DNA of 64,000 nt from Saxibacter everestensis (GCF_025787225.1 NZ_CP090958.1:1393856-1457855), one strand, 5' to 3'; counted from the stretch's first letter, positions 43,075-52,886 are shown. Made by a program: numbers and translations. Notes: generated by a model from the sequence alone, not told the origin.

Positions 43075-44082
43075 TCAGCGTTCGGCCGCCAGCAGCGCCG
43101 ACGCTTCCTGCCGGGCAGGGGTGTCCCGATCGAGGTGCTGCAGGTGTTCCGGGATTTGCCAGCCCCGCTTCTTCATTGCGCCGGCCCAGAGGCGCCCGGC
43201 CCGGTAGGAAGAACGCACGAGCGGCCCGCTCATTACCCCGAGGAAGCCGATCTGCTCCGCCTCGTTGCTCAGTGCAACGAATTCTTCGGGCTTTACCCAA
43301 CGATCCACGGGATGGTGCCGGGGCGACGGCCTCAGATACTGGGTGATCGTGATGATGTCCGTACCTGCTGCGTGCAGGTCGCGCAGAGTTTCGACTGCCT
43401 CGTCGTAGGTTTCACCCATCCCGAGGATGATGTTCGACTTCGTGACCAGACCTGCGTCGCGCGCCTTGGTGATCACCGACAGTGAGCGATCGTAGCGGAA
43501 GCCCGGGCGGATCCGCTTGAAGATCCGGGGGACGGTTTCGACGTTGTGCGCGAGAACCTCCGGCCGGGAGGAGAACACCTCGGCGAGTTGCTCGTCGTCG
43601 GAGTTGAAGTCAGGAATCAGCAGCTCGACGCCGGTGGCTTCGGTCAGCCCGTGGATCTGCCGGACGGTTTCGGCGTAGAGCCAGGCACCGCCATCGGCCA
43701 GGTCATCGCGGGCTACTCCGGTGATGGTCGAGTAACGCAGGCCCATCTGCGCAACGGACTCCGCAACCCTTCGCGGCTCGTCGGCATCGAAGTCATCCGG
43801 TTTGCCGGTATCGATCTGGCAGAAATCGCAGCGCCTGGTGCATTGCGAGCCACCGATCAGGAATGTCGCTTCCCGGTCTTCCCAGCATTCGAAGATGTTC
43901 GGACAGCCGGCCTCTTCGCAGACAGTATGCAGGCCTTCGGATCGGACCAGCCCTTTGAGTTCGGTGTACTCCGGGCCCATCTTGACCTTGGTCTTGATCC
44001 ACGAAGGCTTGTCTTCGATCGGAACCTCGGCGTTACGGGCCTCGACTCTCAGGAGTCGACGTCCTTCAGGGGCAATAGTCAC
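43075..44082 (-). CDS. lipA: Lipoyl synthase (radical SAM)
   Basis: 335 residues. The auxiliary cluster motif [12 protein letters not shown] and the radical-SAM motif CTRRCDFC give the two 4Fe-4S clusters of LipA; the C-terminal conserved RSSY is present as VRSSYRAG. It inserts two sulfurs into protein-bound octanoyl groups to form lipoyl cofactors on E2 and GcvH proteins. GTG start with GGGAG 7 nt upstream. It lies 109 bp after lipB on the same strand; its product is needed by the E2 protein encoded at 47536-49383. Confidence 0.95.
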   Translation of the reverse strand: MTIAPEGRRLLRVEARNAEVPIEDKPSWIKTKVKMGPEYTELKGLVRSEGLHTVCEEAGCPNIFECWEDREATFLIGGSQCTRRCDFCQIDTGKPDDFDADEPRRVAESVAQMGLRYSTITGVARDDLADGGAWLYAETVRQIHGLTEATGVELLIPDFNSDDEQLAEVFSSRPEVLAHNVETVPRIFKRIRPGFRYDRSLSVITKARDAGLVTKSNIILGMGETYDEAVETLRDLHAAGTDIITITQYLRPSPRHHPVDRWVKPEEFVALSNEAEQIGFLGVMSGPLVRSSYRAGRLWAGAMKKRGWQIPEHLQHLDRDTPARQEASALLAAER

Positions 44083-44191
44083 GTGCGCACTCCCTAGTAC
44101 GGCATCGGCGGCGTCTCAAATTTCAGCCTAGTACAGCGGGTGGCATCTGCACTCACCAGAGCGATGTGGCGAACAGCACAGTGCGGGCAGA

Positions 44192-44851
44192 TCAGGCTGA
44201 GATCTCCTCGATCGCCGGAGCGAGGTGATGAACCAGTCGTTTCCTGACGAGAGCCAGCGTGTCATACGGAGAAACATTCGTGCCGGTTTCGGCGGCGATC
44301 GACGTCACCCCGGCGTCGGCGATCCCGCAGGGCACGATGGTCGAGTATCCGTCGAGGCTATTGGAGCAGTTCAGGGCGAAACCGTGCATTGTCACGCCGT
44401 GATCGACCCTGATCCCGATCGCGCCGATCTTGCGGGACGGTTTGGTGTCGGTTGGCTCCAGCCACACGCCTGAGCGGCCTTCGACCCGGTCGCCGACGAT
44501 CCCATACTCGGCACAGACTTCGATCAGTGCGGCCTCGAGGGATTCGACGTACTTCCTGACCGCGGTTGGATCGGCGAGCTTGATGATCGGATAACCGACC
44601 AGCTGGCCCGGCCCGTGCCAGGTGATCTTTCCGCCCCGATCCACGTCGATCACCGGCGTGCCGTCGGCCGGACGTTCCCATGGTTCCGTGCGCTTCCCGG
44701 CTGTGTAGACCGCTTCGTGCTCGAGCAACAGCACCGTATCGCCCGTGACTCCCCGGACGACTTCGTCGTGCAGCCGTCGCTGGTGATTCCAGCCGGCGAG
44801 GTAGTTCACGTAGTCGGGAGCAAAGCCGAGCTCAGTAAACGTAAGACTCAT
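44192..44851 (-). CDS. lipB: Octanoyltransferase (lipoate biosynthesis)
   Basis: 219 residues. [41 protein letters not shown], the lysine-bearing [38 protein letters not shown] and the catalytic Cys in VPCGI are the LipB signatures. It moves octanoate from acyl carrier protein to the lipoyl domains that LipA then sulfurates. TAAAGT (minus strand, 44858-44863) lies 6 nt before the ATG. The 5' side faces the pseudokinase gene across 103 bp that contains the phased TAAAC repeats. Confidence 0.95.
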   Translation of the reverse strand: MSLTFTELGFAPDYVNYLAGWNHQRRLHDEVVRGVTGDTVLLLEHEAVYTAGKRTEPWERPADGTPVIDVDRGGKITWHGPGQLVGYPIIKLADPTAVRKYVESLEAALIEVCAEYGIVGDRVEGRSGVWLEPTDTKPSRKIGAIGIRVDHGVTMHGFALNCSNSLDGYSTIVPCGIADAGVTSIAAETGTNVSPYDTLALVRKRLVHHLAPAIEEISA

Positions 44852-44890
44852 TCCTCGACTTTAACCCTGGACGACAGAAACGTCTCGGGT

Positions 44891-44927
44891 GTTTAATCGG
44901 ACTAAACAGAATTAAACGCTGGTAAAC
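44891..44927. promoter_or_regulatory. Helically phased TAAAC repeats, candidate operator
   Basis: TAAAC occurs at 44903-44907, 44913-44917 and 44923-44927, an exact 10 bp period, preceded by the inverse GTTTA at 44891-44895. A TATAAG (44933-44938) that could be the -10 of the pseudokinase gene follows directly. The AT-rich block stands out from the GC-rich surroundings. Confidence 0.5.
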
Positions 44928-44954
44928 AGCCGTATAAGAGAAGGAGTGAGGGGC

Positions 44955-46505
44955 ATGCACGGTTCGGAAGAGGCAGCCGGCACCCCGGATTCCCCGTCGA
45001 TACCGGGCTACGAGGTGCTCCGCCCGCTCGGTGCGGAACCGGATTGCTGGTTGCTGGGCGCCGGCGGCACGTCGTACGCGGCCCGGATTGTCCTGGACCT
45101 GCCTGAGCAGCTCGCGTCTTTCGATATTGACCATCGTCACCTTCTCCGGGTGCATGACGTGGTGTCGGCCGCGGGCAGGACGGCCGTGATCAGCGAGTAC
45201 GCCGCGGCCGGCGCGGTCTGGCCGCTTGCTCTGGCCCGCGGGGGACTGCCTCCAGGTGAGGTTGTCACGGTGGCCGCGCCGACGGCGCTGGCCCTTTCCG
45301 CTCTGCACAACGCAGGCTTTGTACACGGTGCGGTCTCAGGCATGACGATCAACCTGCGCGCGAGTGGCCAACCGGCGATCGAGTATCCGCTCGGCCCGGG
45401 CAACGCAGGGTCGGCAGCGGAAGGACAGGCGGCGGACGTCCGGCACCTGGCGAGGACGGCTTTGGAACTCGCTGCTGGCAGAAGCTATTCCTCGATGGAT
45501 CTGATCCCGTTGTCGCTTATAGTTCCTGAGGTACCCGCCGAGCTGCTCGAGTTGATCTCGTCAGTTGCAACCGGCGAAGTCAGGATTTCCGCGGCAGAGT
45601 TCGGTGCGGCCCTGCTCGACGCCTGCCCGGCGGAACCGGTCCGGATTGTCGCTACCGATCGGAATCAGCATCCCTCGGATGCGCTTACCGCCGAGATCCG
45701 GTTGGACCCGGTCGATGTCGGGCAAGAGGCGATTGCTGGGCGGGACGTGGCAGGCGCTCGACCCCCGTCCACGCGACGCGCCTTGCAGATCGCGGGCTCC
45801 CGGCAGGATAGCCAGGTCCGGCGGCCTACGCTTGTCTCGGCCCGAAAGCGCGGCCCCAAGGCCCGAAAGCCCGGCCCCAAGGCCCGAAAGCCCGGCCCCA
45901 AGGCCCGGGAACGGGGACGCAAGGCCCGTAGGCAGCGCTTCGGTTCGAAGCGGACGGTGACCGCCGCGATCGGCGTGCTGATATTGCTCTCCGGCGCGCT
46001 TTTCGCGGCGCGAGGCATCCGGCAGCATGATCAGCCGTCAGGGGAAGATGCTCCGCTCGGACTTCCGGAGCGGGTCGCGGCATCGCTGGCCGCGGAGGAT
46101 CCTTCCGCCGGGCTGACCGCGCTTGCCTGGGTGCGGGAACAGCTGTTCGCGACCGCTGACGAACGCTGGCATGACTTCCTGACGGCGCCATCGTCGTCGG
46201 CCCGAGCTGCCGACCAGGAGTCGCTGCAGGAACTTGAGCGTGCGGGGCAGACCTACGAAGGTCTGCGTTTCCGACTGTCCGATATCAAGGTTTTGCCGGC
46301 CGGGGAAGCGCAGCGTTCCTCGTCGGGCCCGACCGGTGTAAGGCTTGCGGCGGAGTCCTCCGTGTCGAAATATCGAATTGTCGGCGCGGACGGTCACGAA
46401 ACCGGGCGGGGCGCGGCGCAGCCACCGCGCGTGCTGGTGTTCACTCTGGCCCGGCATGACGGGCGCTGGGTGGTGCAGGACATCGAGCCCGCACCGGCGG
46501 ATTAG
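44955..46505 (+). CDS. Membrane-anchored protein with degenerate kinase-like domain
   Basis: 516 residues from ATG 44955 (AAGGAG 8 nt upstream). IPGYEVLRPLGAEPDCWLL resembles the first strands of Ser/Thr kinases, and ALSALHNAGFVHGAVSGMTINL sits where the catalytic loop should be, but the HRD Asp, the DFG motif and a clear ATP-site Lys are all missing, so it is a predicted pseudokinase. A basic linker with a 21 bp DNA repeat (KARKPGP) leads to one TM segment (TVTAAIGVLILLSGALFAARGI, near residue 340) and an extracytoplasmic domain of about 150 residues. Partner unknown. It is divergent from lipB. Confidence 0.65.
   Translation: MHGSEEAAGTPDSPSIPGYEVLRPLGAEPDCWLLGAGGTSYAARIVLDLPEQLASFDIDHRHLLRVHDVVSAAGRTAVISEYAAAGAVWPLALARGGLPPGEVVTVAAPTALALSALHNAGFVHGAVSGMTINLRASGQPAIEYPLGPGNAGSAAEGQAADVRHLARTALELAAGRSYSSMDLIPLSLIVPEVPAELLELISSVATGEVRISAAEFGAALLDACPAEPVRIVATDRNQHPSDALTAEIRLDPVDVGQEAIAGRDVAGARPPSTRRALQIAGSRQDSQVRRPTLVSARKRGPKARKPGPKARKPGPKARERGRKARRQRFGSKRTVTAAIGVLILLSGALFAARGIRQHDQPSGEDAPLGLPERVAASLAAEDPSAGLTALAWVREQLFATADERWHDFLTAPSSSARAADQESLQELERAGQTYEGLRFRLSDIKVLPAGEAQRSSSGPTGVRLAAESSVSKYRIVGADGHETGRGAAQPPRVLVFTLARHDGRWVVQDIEPAPAD
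45841..45905. repeat. In-frame 21 bp repeats coding for KARKPGP
   Basis: Two identical 21 bp units (45858-45878 and 45879-45899) are flanked by a partial copy on each side. They extend the positively charged juxtamembrane linker of the pseudokinase. Copy number is likely to vary between strains. Confidence 0.85.
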
Positions 46506-46512
46506 CCGCGGT

Positions 46513-47406
46513 TCAGGGCTCGCCCGCCGCCCAGGCGGCGGCTGCGGTCAGCGAGTTGTGGCGGTAGTTGAAACCGGATTCCTGCAGGCGGCCCGGAACG
46601 GCACGAGTAGAGGCGAGAATGTCGCCGGCAAGTTCGCCGACCGCGACCCGCAACGCGAAGCGCGGCACCGACAGAACCGCCGGCCGGCGCAGTGCCCGAG
46701 CCAGCGAAGCGACGATATCGGCATTGCGTGCGGGCGCCGGTCCGACAAAGTTCACCGGACCAGCCAGGCTATCGTTCGTGGCGGCGTGAGCGAAGGCTCG
46801 AACGATGTCCGGCAAGGTGATCCATGGCCACCATTGTTTTCCACTACCGAGCGGCCCGCCCAGCCCGAACCGGATCAGCGGGAGCAGCCGAGCCAGGGCT
46901 CCGCCATCCGGGGCCAGCACAATGCCTACCCGGCATTTGGCAATCCGGACGCCGTCGGGAGCGGTATCTGCAGCCGATTCCCATTGGCTGCAAACCTCGC
47001 TGAGAAAGCCGGTGCCCGGGGGAGCGGTCTCGTCCAGAATCTGATCGCCGCGGTCGCCATAGTAACCAACCGCTGATGCATTCACGAAGGCCTGCGGAGG
47101 CCGGGCGGCCTGTGTCATTGCCTTAGCCAGGGTTGTGGTTGTGTCGACCCTGGAGTCGCGAATCAGCCGTCGGTACTCCGTCGACCAACGATGGTCTCCG
47201 ACTCCGGCGCCGGCCAGATTGATCACGACATCGTGGGCGTCGATGATCGCAGGTTCCAGCCGGCCCGATGCAGGATCCCAGTGTGCTTCTGCGGAAGTAC
47301 GTGGCGCCCTGCGCACGAGCTGGGTCACCTCGTGCCCCTCGGACACGAGGTGAGGCAGTAAAGCCGAGCCAATGAAGCCACTTGCACCGGCGACGAGAAT
47401 CTTCAT
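46513..47406 (-). CDS. TIGR01777-family SDR epimerase-like protein (DUF1731)
   Basis: 297 residues from ATG 47406, giving MKILVAGASGFIGSALLPHL with the Rossmann loop GASGFIGSAL; the frame upstream has no support. DVVINLAGAGVGDHRW, FVNASAVGYYGDRGDQILDE (the YxxxK-like Tyr) and GKQWWPWITLPDIVRAF are conserved in the TIGR01777/YfcH group, and the C-terminal DUF1731 tail (PRFALRVAVGELAGDILAS) is present. Probable NAD(P)-binding sugar-nucleotide-type epimerase; substrate unknown. Its conserved place by lipB and sucB is shared with mycobacteria. Only 7 bp separate its end from the convergent pseudokinase gene. Confidence 0.88.
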   Translation of the reverse strand: MKILVAGASGFIGSALLPHLVSEGHEVTQLVRRAPRTSAEAHWDPASGRLEPAIIDAHDVVINLAGAGVGDHRWSTEYRRLIRDSRVDTTTTLAKAMTQAARPPQAFVNASAVGYYGDRGDQILDETAPPGTGFLSEVCSQWESAADTAPDGVRIAKCRVGIVLAPDGGALARLLPLIRFGLGGPLGSGKQWWPWITLPDIVRAFAHAATNDSLAGPVNFVGPAPARNADIVASLARALRRPAVLSVPRFALRVAVGELAGDILASTRAVPGRLQESGFNYRHNSLTAAAAWAAGEP

Positions 47407-47493
47407 CTCCCCAGCTAAGCACGAGGTGTAGGCGGGCCGAACACGAGGCAGCGCCGGGATACGGCCTAGCAAACAGTTCAGCGAAACAGCGAA

Positions 47494-47517
47494 GGGCCCG
47501 CCGAAACCGGCGGACCC
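47494..47517 (-). terminator. Terminator downstream of the E2 gene
   Basis: GGG-CCGCCG pairs with CGGCGG-CCC across an AAAC loop with one mismatch (47494-47517). It is followed on the minus strand by TTCGCTGTTTC. It lies 18 bp after the stop of sucB. Confidence 0.65.
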
Positions 47518-47535
47518 CTCACTTGTTGAGCTGAC

Positions 47536-49383
47536 TTACAAGCCGAGCTCAGATTCGAAGTTTCCCTCTTCAAGCCGTGCCTTGATGGTCTGCAGGAAGC
47601 GACCGGCATCGGCGCCGTCAACCAGACGGTGATCGTAGGTCAGCGGCAGGTACACCATCGAGCGGATAGCGATGGTGTCGTCCCCCTCAGCATTTGTCAG
47701 CACCACTGGACGCTTGACGATTGCTCCGGTACCGAGGATGCCAACCTGCGGCTGGTTGATGATCGGAGTATCGAACAGCGCTCCGACGCTGCCGATATTC
47801 GTGATCGTGAAGGTGCCGCCGCCAAGCTCTTCCGGGCTGACCTTGTTGGTCCGGGTGCGCTGCCCGAGATCCGCGATCTTGTGCGCGAGACCGGCAATGT
47901 TCAGGCCACCGGCATCGTGAATCACTGGAGCCAGGAGACCGCGGTCGGTATCGACTGCGATACCCAGGTGCTCGGCGTTGTGATAGGTGATCTCCTTTGC
48001 CTCTTCGTCGTACGAGGCGTTGACCTTTGGATGCTGCTTCAGCGCTTCGACAACTGCCTTGGCGAAGAATGGCAGGAAGGTCAGCTTCACGCCTTCGTTG
48101 GCTAAGAAAGTGTCCTTTGCCTTGTTCCGCAGCTTCACGATCCGGGTCATATCGACCTCGATCACCTGGGTCAGCTGCGCCGACACGTCAAGCGATTCCT
48201 TCATCCGCTTGGCAATGGTCTGGCGAATCCGCGGAGCCTTCTGCGTAGTGCCGCGCAGTTTGGCAGCCTCATCCGAAACCTGGACCTCGGTCACCGGTGC
48301 GGCAGCAGCCGCCGGAGCCTCTTCCTTCGCCTTGGCCGCCGCATCGAGGACATCCTGCTTGCGGATCCGTCCGCCGACGCCGGTGCCGTCAAGGTCGGAG
48401 AGGTCGACACCGTGCTGTCCGGCAAGCTTGCGCACGAGCGGGGTAATGTATCCGGCGCCCTCGCCGACCTTGGCGGCCGTGCTGGCCGCTGAGTGCGGTG
48501 CCACCGGAGCGGCTGGCTCCTGCTCCGATTTTGCCGGTGCAGGCTGTTCCTTAACTGCTGGCTTCGGGGCCGGAGTCTCCTGCTGGGCAGGCTGTGCGGC
48601 CGACTCAGCTTGGACGGTTTCGTCCTCTGCCTCGGCTGCTGCCTCCTCGGCCTGGTCGGTAGCGGACTGCGCCGGTTCTTCGGAACCCGCGTCGTCGGAC
48701 CCCGCGTCGTCGGAACCCGCGTCCGAGCCGCCGATAATGGCAAGGGCGCCGCCGACCTCGACGGTCTCGTCTTCTTCGGCCAGGATCTTCGAAATAGTTC
48801 CGGCTACCGGCGAGGGAATCTCGGTGTCCACCTTGTCGGTCGAAACCTCGAGCAGCGGCTCATCGACCGCGACCTCTTCGCCGACCTGCTTGAGCCAGCG
48901 GGTCACCGTGCCCTCGGTGACGCTTTCGCCGAGCGCAGGCATCTTGACTTCGGTGCCCTCTGCCGAACCGCCGGCAGGTGAAGCATCGGCCTGGGGAGCC
49001 TTTTCTGCAGGTGCTTCCTCCGCGGATTCTTCCGCGCCGGAGTCCTGGGCTTCTTCGGCCGGTGCTTCTTCCGCGCCGGATTCAGCGGATTCGCCCGCGT
49101 CGTCCGCGGCACCCTCATCTTCAGCGCCGGAGTCGTCCGATCCGGAGCCATCACCAATGATGGCCAGGTCGCCGCCGACCTCGACAGTGTCGTCCTCTTC
49201 GGCGAGGATCTTCTCGACAACGCCTGCGTAGGGCGAAGGGATTTCGGTGTCCACCTTGTCGGTGGAAACTTCGAGTAGTGGCTCGTCTACTGCAATTTCG
49301 TCACCTACTTGCTTGAGCCAGCGCGTAACGGTGCCCTCGGTGACGCTTTCGCCGAGGGCCGGCATCTGCACGGAGTTCGACAT
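47536..49383 (-). CDS. sucB: 2-oxoacid dehydrogenase E2 (dihydrolipoamide acyltransferase), two lipoyl domains
   Basis: 615 residues. Two nearly identical lipoyl domains (about 3-80 and 146-222), each with the lipoylated Lys in [12 protein letters not shown], are joined by Ala/Glu/Ser-rich linkers. An E3-binding domain follows ([34 protein letters not shown]), then the catalytic domain with [11 protein letters not shown]-like segments and the active-site motif [15 protein letters not shown]. In Actinobacteria this protein serves pyruvate dehydrogenase and often also the 2-oxoglutarate complex; the name sucB is conventional. Lpd (49416-50813) lies just upstream and LipA/LipB nearby supply lipoate. 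Confidence 0.93.
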   Translation of the reverse strand: MSNSVQMPALGESVTEGTVTRWLKQVGDEIAVDEPLLEVSTDKVDTEIPSPYAGVVEKILAEEDDTVEVGGDLAIIGDGSGSDDSGAEDEGAADDAGESAESGAEEAPAEEAQDSGAEESAEEAPAEKAPQADASPAGGSAEGTEVKMPALGESVTEGTVTRWLKQVGEEVAVDEPLLEVSTDKVDTEIPSPVAGTISKILAEEDETVEVGGALAIIGGSDAGSDDAGSDDAGSEEPAQSATDQAEEAAAEAEDETVQAESAAQPAQQETPAPKPAVKEQPAPAKSEQEPAAPVAPHSAASTAAKVGEGAGYITPLVRKLAGQHGVDLSDLDGTGVGGRIRKQDVLDAAAKAKEEAPAAAAAPVTEVQVSDEAAKLRGTTQKAPRIRQTIAKRMKESLDVSAQLTQVIEVDMTRIVKLRNKAKDTFLANEGVKLTFLPFFAKAVVEALKQHPKVNASYDEEAKEITYHNAEHLGIAVDTDRGLLAPVIHDAGGLNIAGLAHKIADLGQRTRTNKVSPEELGGGTFTITNIGSVGALFDTPIINQPQVGILGTGAIVKRPVVLTNAEGDDTIAIRSMVYLPLTYDHRLVDGADAGRFLQTIKARLEEGNFESELGL

Positions 49384-49415
49384 GATCGCTTAGGTCTCTC
49401 CTGGTAGGGGATGAA

Positions 49416-50813
49416 TTATGAGTGGAAGTGCAGCGGTTTGCCCGCCAGTGCGAGGTGGGCCTCTCCCATTGCCTCGTTCTGAGTCGGGTGAGCGTGGATG
49501 AGCTGGGCAACCTCTTCAGGGTATGCCTCCCAGTTCACGATCAGCTGTCCCTCTCCGGCCTGCTCGCTGACCCGAGCGCCGATCAGGTGCACGCCGACCA
49601 CTGGTCCGTCCTTTTCGCGGACAAGCTTGACGAATCCTGTGGTTTTCAGAATGACGCTCTTGCCGTTCCCACCGAGGTTGTACTCGATTGTCTCGACCTT
49701 GTCGTCGCCGAACTTCGTCTTCGCCTGCGCTTCCGAGAGCCCGACGGAGGTGATCTCCGGCTCGCTGTAGGTAACCCGGGGAATTCCAGATTCGTCGATC
49801 GGGGCGGGGGAGAGTCCGGCGATTTCCTCTGCGACGAAGATTCCCTGCCCAAAACCGCGGTGCGCGAGCTGCAGGCCTGGAACGATATCGCCGACGGCAT
49901 AGATGTTGCCGACACCGGTGTGCAGGCGGTCATTGGTGATCACGAAGCCGCGATCGAGGGTCACACCGGCTTCTTCATAGCCGAGACCGTCGGTCACCGG
50001 GCCACGGCCGACGGCGACCAGGAGCAGGTCTGCCTCTATGGTCTTGCCGTCTTCGAGGGTCACCTTGACCCCGTTGTCATCCTGTTCGACGCCCTTGAAC
50101 CGGACTCCGACCGAGAAGTTGATCTTGCGCTTGCGGAACGCGCGCTCAAGCGCCTTCGAGATCGCCTCGTCTTCGTTCGGCACGAGATGTGGCAGCGCTT
50201 CGATGACGCTGACCTCGGCCCCAAACGACTTCCAGACGCTGGCGAACTCCACGCCGATCACGCCGCCGCCGAGAACTGCCACCCGCTCAGGAACGTAGTC
50301 GAGCTCTAGTGCCTGCTCCGACGTGATGACCCGGCCGCCGATTTCCAGACCGGGAAGCGACTTCGAGTATGAGCCGGACGCGAGAATGATGTTCTTGCCC
50401 TTGTAGCTCTCCGTGCCGTTGGCGCCGGTGACTTCGATGGTGTCGGTGCCGACCAGCTTGCCGGTGCCTTCGACCAGCTTGACGCCGCGGGCCTTCACCA
50501 GACCCTGAAGGCCTTTGTAATTCCGGTTGACTACCTCGTCTTTGAAGCTATTGACGCCGGACATATCCACGCCGTCAAAAGTTGCCTTGATGCCGAACTG
50601 GCCGGCTTCCTTAGCCGCATCGGCTACCTCGGCGGCATGCAACAGGGTCTTCGTCGGAATGCAGCCGCGGTGCAGGCAGGTTCCGCCGAGTTTGTCTTTT
50701 TCGATCAAGGCCACTGACAGGCCCAGCTCGCTTCCCCGAAGAGCCGCGGCGTATCCGCCGCTGCCACCACCGAGGATGACGAGATCGTATTGTTCCTGTT
50801 CAGTACCGCTCAC
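49416..50813 (-). CDS. lpdA: Dihydrolipoyl dehydrogenase (E3)
   Basis: 465 residues. FAD motif VILGGGSGGYAAALRGSELG, the redox Cys pair in GGTCLHRGCIPTKTLLH, the NAD-binding VAVLGGGVIGVEFASVWKSFGAEV, NIYAVGDIVPG and the C-terminal catalytic His-Glu pair in HAHPTQNEAMGEA. It reoxidises the lipoyl groups of E2 with NAD. GTG start preceded by GGGAG at 6 nt. It is upstream of sucB by 32 bp on the same strand and therefore the first gene of an lpdA-sucB transcript. Confidence 0.95.
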   Translation of the reverse strand: MSGTEQEQYDLVILGGGSGGYAAALRGSELGLSVALIEKDKLGGTCLHRGCIPTKTLLHAAEVADAAKEAGQFGIKATFDGVDMSGVNSFKDEVVNRNYKGLQGLVKARGVKLVEGTGKLVGTDTIEVTGANGTESYKGKNIILASGSYSKSLPGLEIGGRVITSEQALELDYVPERVAVLGGGVIGVEFASVWKSFGAEVSVIEALPHLVPNEDEAISKALERAFRKRKINFSVGVRFKGVEQDDNGVKVTLEDGKTIEADLLLVAVGRGPVTDGLGYEEAGVTLDRGFVITNDRLHTGVGNIYAVGDIVPGLQLAHRGFGQGIFVAEEIAGLSPAPIDESGIPRVTYSEPEITSVGLSEAQAKTKFGDDKVETIEYNLGGNGKSVILKTTGFVKLVREKDGPVVGVHLIGARVSEQAGEGQLIVNWEAYPEEVAQLIHAHPTQNEAMGEAHLALAGKPLHFHS

Positions 50814-50891
50814 GGAACGCTCCCTCGCGTCTAAGACGTTTTGAATAATGGATTGCGGAATCTATCTTTCCACTAGTGCTGTGCAATAGCG

Positions 50892-50924
50892 CAACCGCGG
50901 TTGTGTCTGGCTGATCACATGTGA
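50892..50924. promoter_or_regulatory. Two perfect palindromes between lpdA and a small gene
   Basis: CAACCGCGGTTG (50892-50903) and TCACATGTGA (50915-50924) are both perfect palindromes with centres 22 bp apart, about two helical turns. They lie in the 137 bp divergent intergenic region. Confidence 0.4.
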
Positions 50925-50950
50925 ACAAATGCTCATAGAGAGGAACGTAC

Positions 50951-51319
50951 ATGAGCAGATTTTCGAGCCGAATGAAATCGATCTTCCGGCGAAACGCGTC
51001 CCAGCCGGCAACTGGGTCCGACGATGACAGCCCGCGCTCCCGCAAGGCGGCAACCATCTCGCACATCCGGGATTTCAGGGACACCAGGGTCGGCGTCGAG
51101 GCATACATCGAACCTGCCACGGCGTCGACTCCGGCCACCATGCTGCTGATCGCGACAACGGGGGAGTGGACCCGCAGGGCGGTCCCATCCGAGAAAGTCG
51201 GCTGGAACCTGGCCCGCGAGCTGTCCATTCCGGTGTACGACGTGAACCAGACCGGCTACCCGCCGCGAATGCGCGCCTGGACAAAAGCCAAACGCGATCA
51301 GGAAAAACGCGGCGACTAG
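50951..51319 (+). CDS. Conserved small actinobacterial protein, function unknown
   Basis: 122 residues; GAGAGGAA precedes the ATG at 7 nt. A basic N-terminus (SRMKSIFRRN) leads into a compact domain with HIRDFRDTRVGVEAYIEP, TMLLIATTGEWTRRAVPS and LSIPVYDVNQTGYPPRMRAW. No signal peptide or TM. Short proteins of this kind are found near lpd and pepA in several Micrococcales as far as I recall; I know of no function. Confidence 0.65.
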   Translation: MSRFSSRMKSIFRRNASQPATGSDDDSPRSRKAATISHIRDFRDTRVGVEAYIEPATASTPATMLLIATTGEWTRRAVPSEKVGWNLARELSIPVYDVNQTGYPPRMRAWTKAKRDQEKRGD

Positions 51320-51332
51320 CGGCCCCCGCTTG

Positions 51333-52886
51333 TTAGCGTCCGGCCAGGTCCTCGGCCAGGGCGACCAGCGTGCGCACCGACACTCCGGTTCCTTCTTTGT
51401 GGGTGTAGCCGTGCGGCGTCCCGCTGTTGAATGCGGGACCGGCGATATCGAGATGCGCCCATGGAATGCGCGGCGCGCCATCGTCAGATGCCGAGTCGGC
51501 GCCCCGCTTGGCACCGACGCGTCCTACGAACTCCTGCAGGAAAAGGCCGGCGACGAGCATTCCGCCAAACCGCTCGCCGATGTTCGAGATGTCCGCGACC
51601 GCTGAATCCAGTGATTTGCGGAGTTCCGCGGGCAGTGGCATCGGCCAGAACTGCTCGCCGGCCCGCTTCGCTGCTGCGACAACCTTGTCCCGGGTGTCGT
51701 CGTCGCCCATCACCGCGGAGACGCGGTTGCCTAGGGCAACCATCTGCGCGCCGGTCAGCGTTGCCACATCGACGATCAGATCGGGGTCTTCCTCGCTCGC
51801 GGCGACGATGCCGTCGGCCAGGACCAGACGACCTTCGGCATCCGTGTTGAGCACCTCGACAGTGCGGCCGCCGTAGATCGAGACCACATCCGAAGGCCGC
51901 TGGGCCGTGCCGGACGGCATGTTCTCGGCCAGTGCGAGCCAGGCGGTCACCCGAACCGGAAGCTGCAGGTCCGCGACGGCGAACAGCGCCTGGACGACGG
52001 ATGCCGCGCCGGCCATGTCCATCTTCATTTCTTCCATGCCCGCGGCTGGCTTGAGCGAGATCCCGCCGGAGTCGAAAGTGATGCCTTTGCCGACCAGGGC
52101 CAGGTGTGCCGCCGGCTTGGCGGGGGTATATGCCACCTTGACCAGGCGGGGCGGCCGGCTTGAGCCCTGGCCGACGCCGATCAGGCCGCCGTACCCGTCC
52201 TTGGCCAACTGACCCTCGTCCAGAACGGTCACTTTCACCGGACGTCCCTTAGCCTGATTCCGAATGCTTTCGGCGAAGCTCGCCGGGAACAGGTGCGACG
52301 GCGGCTGATTGACCAGATCCCGGGTGCCGTGCACTGCGGCTGCGACGGCGACGGCCCTGGACAGCGCGGCCTGTGCTGACTTTTCCCGGGCCTGCGGATT
52401 GAGAATCGTGAGTTTCTCAACCGGAGCCTTCCGGTCGGCCTTTGTTGCCGAGCGGAAATTGTCGAATGAGTATGCTCCGAGCAGCGCGCCTTCGGCGACT
52501 GCGCCGAGCGTCTCGGTGCTGGACGCAGGAAGAGCGATCGCAACGTGGCCGGCCCCCGCGAGTTGCCGGGTGGCCGCGCCGGCCGCACGCCGGCTGGCTT
52601 CATCGTCGGCGTCCTTGCCAAGTCCGATCAGGGCGACGCTGTCCGCGGCGATGCCGTCCATGCCTGCCAGGCGGTGAAACTCTTCCGGCGCGCCGGTAAG
52701 TTTCAAGGCGGCAGCCGCCTTGTTGAGCCGAGCGGCCAGGTCAGTCGGCAGGTCGGTGGCAGATACCACCGAGGGGCTGCCTCCTTTAGCCTCGGCCGGG
52801 GTGATGCCAAGGACCAGAACGTCCGCTCCAAATTTGGCGACATTCTTATTGGCCAGGACAGCGCTTGTTTTCTTGTCTGTGCTCAC
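51333..52886 (-). CDS. pepA: Leucyl aminopeptidase (M17)
   Basis: 517 residues from GTG 52886 (VSTDKKTSAVL); the frame extends eight codons without support. Metal-binding and catalytic motifs: GKGITFDSGGISLKPA, KMDMAGAASVV, and NTDAEGRLVLADG, the M17 signature. It is a cytoplasmic hexameric aminopeptidase releasing N-terminal residues from peptides; mycobacterial PepB is the nearest known counterpart by position. The N-terminal 170 residues are the less conserved macro-like domain. Convergent with the small protein at 50951-51319, 13 bp between stops. Confidence 0.93.
   Translation of the reverse strand: MSTDKKTSAVLANKNVAKFGADVLVLGITPAEAKGGSPSVVSATDLPTDLAARLNKAAAALKLTGAPEEFHRLAGMDGIAADSVALIGLGKDADDEASRRAAGAATRQLAGAGHVAIALPASSTETLGAVAEGALLGAYSFDNFRSATKADRKAPVEKLTILNPQAREKSAQAALSRAVAVAAAVHGTRDLVNQPPSHLFPASFAESIRNQAKGRPVKVTVLDEGQLAKDGYGGLIGVGQGSSRPPRLVKVAYTPAKPAAHLALVGKGITFDSGGISLKPAAGMEEMKMDMAGAASVVQALFAVADLQLPVRVTAWLALAENMPSGTAQRPSDVVSIYGGRTVEVLNTDAEGRLVLADGIVAASEEDPDLIVDVATLTGAQMVALGNRVSAVMGDDDTRDKVVAAAKRAGEQFWPMPLPAELRKSLDSAVADISNIGERFGGMLVAGLFLQEFVGRVGAKRGADSASDDGAPRIPWAHLDIAGPAFNSGTPHGYTHKEGTGVSVRTLVALAEDLAGR

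Noticed and set aside
47536-49383. Near-duplicate lipoyl domains as an assembly artefact
   Set aside because: Actinobacterial E2 proteins normally carry two or three similar lipoyl domains, and these two differ at many synonymous positions.
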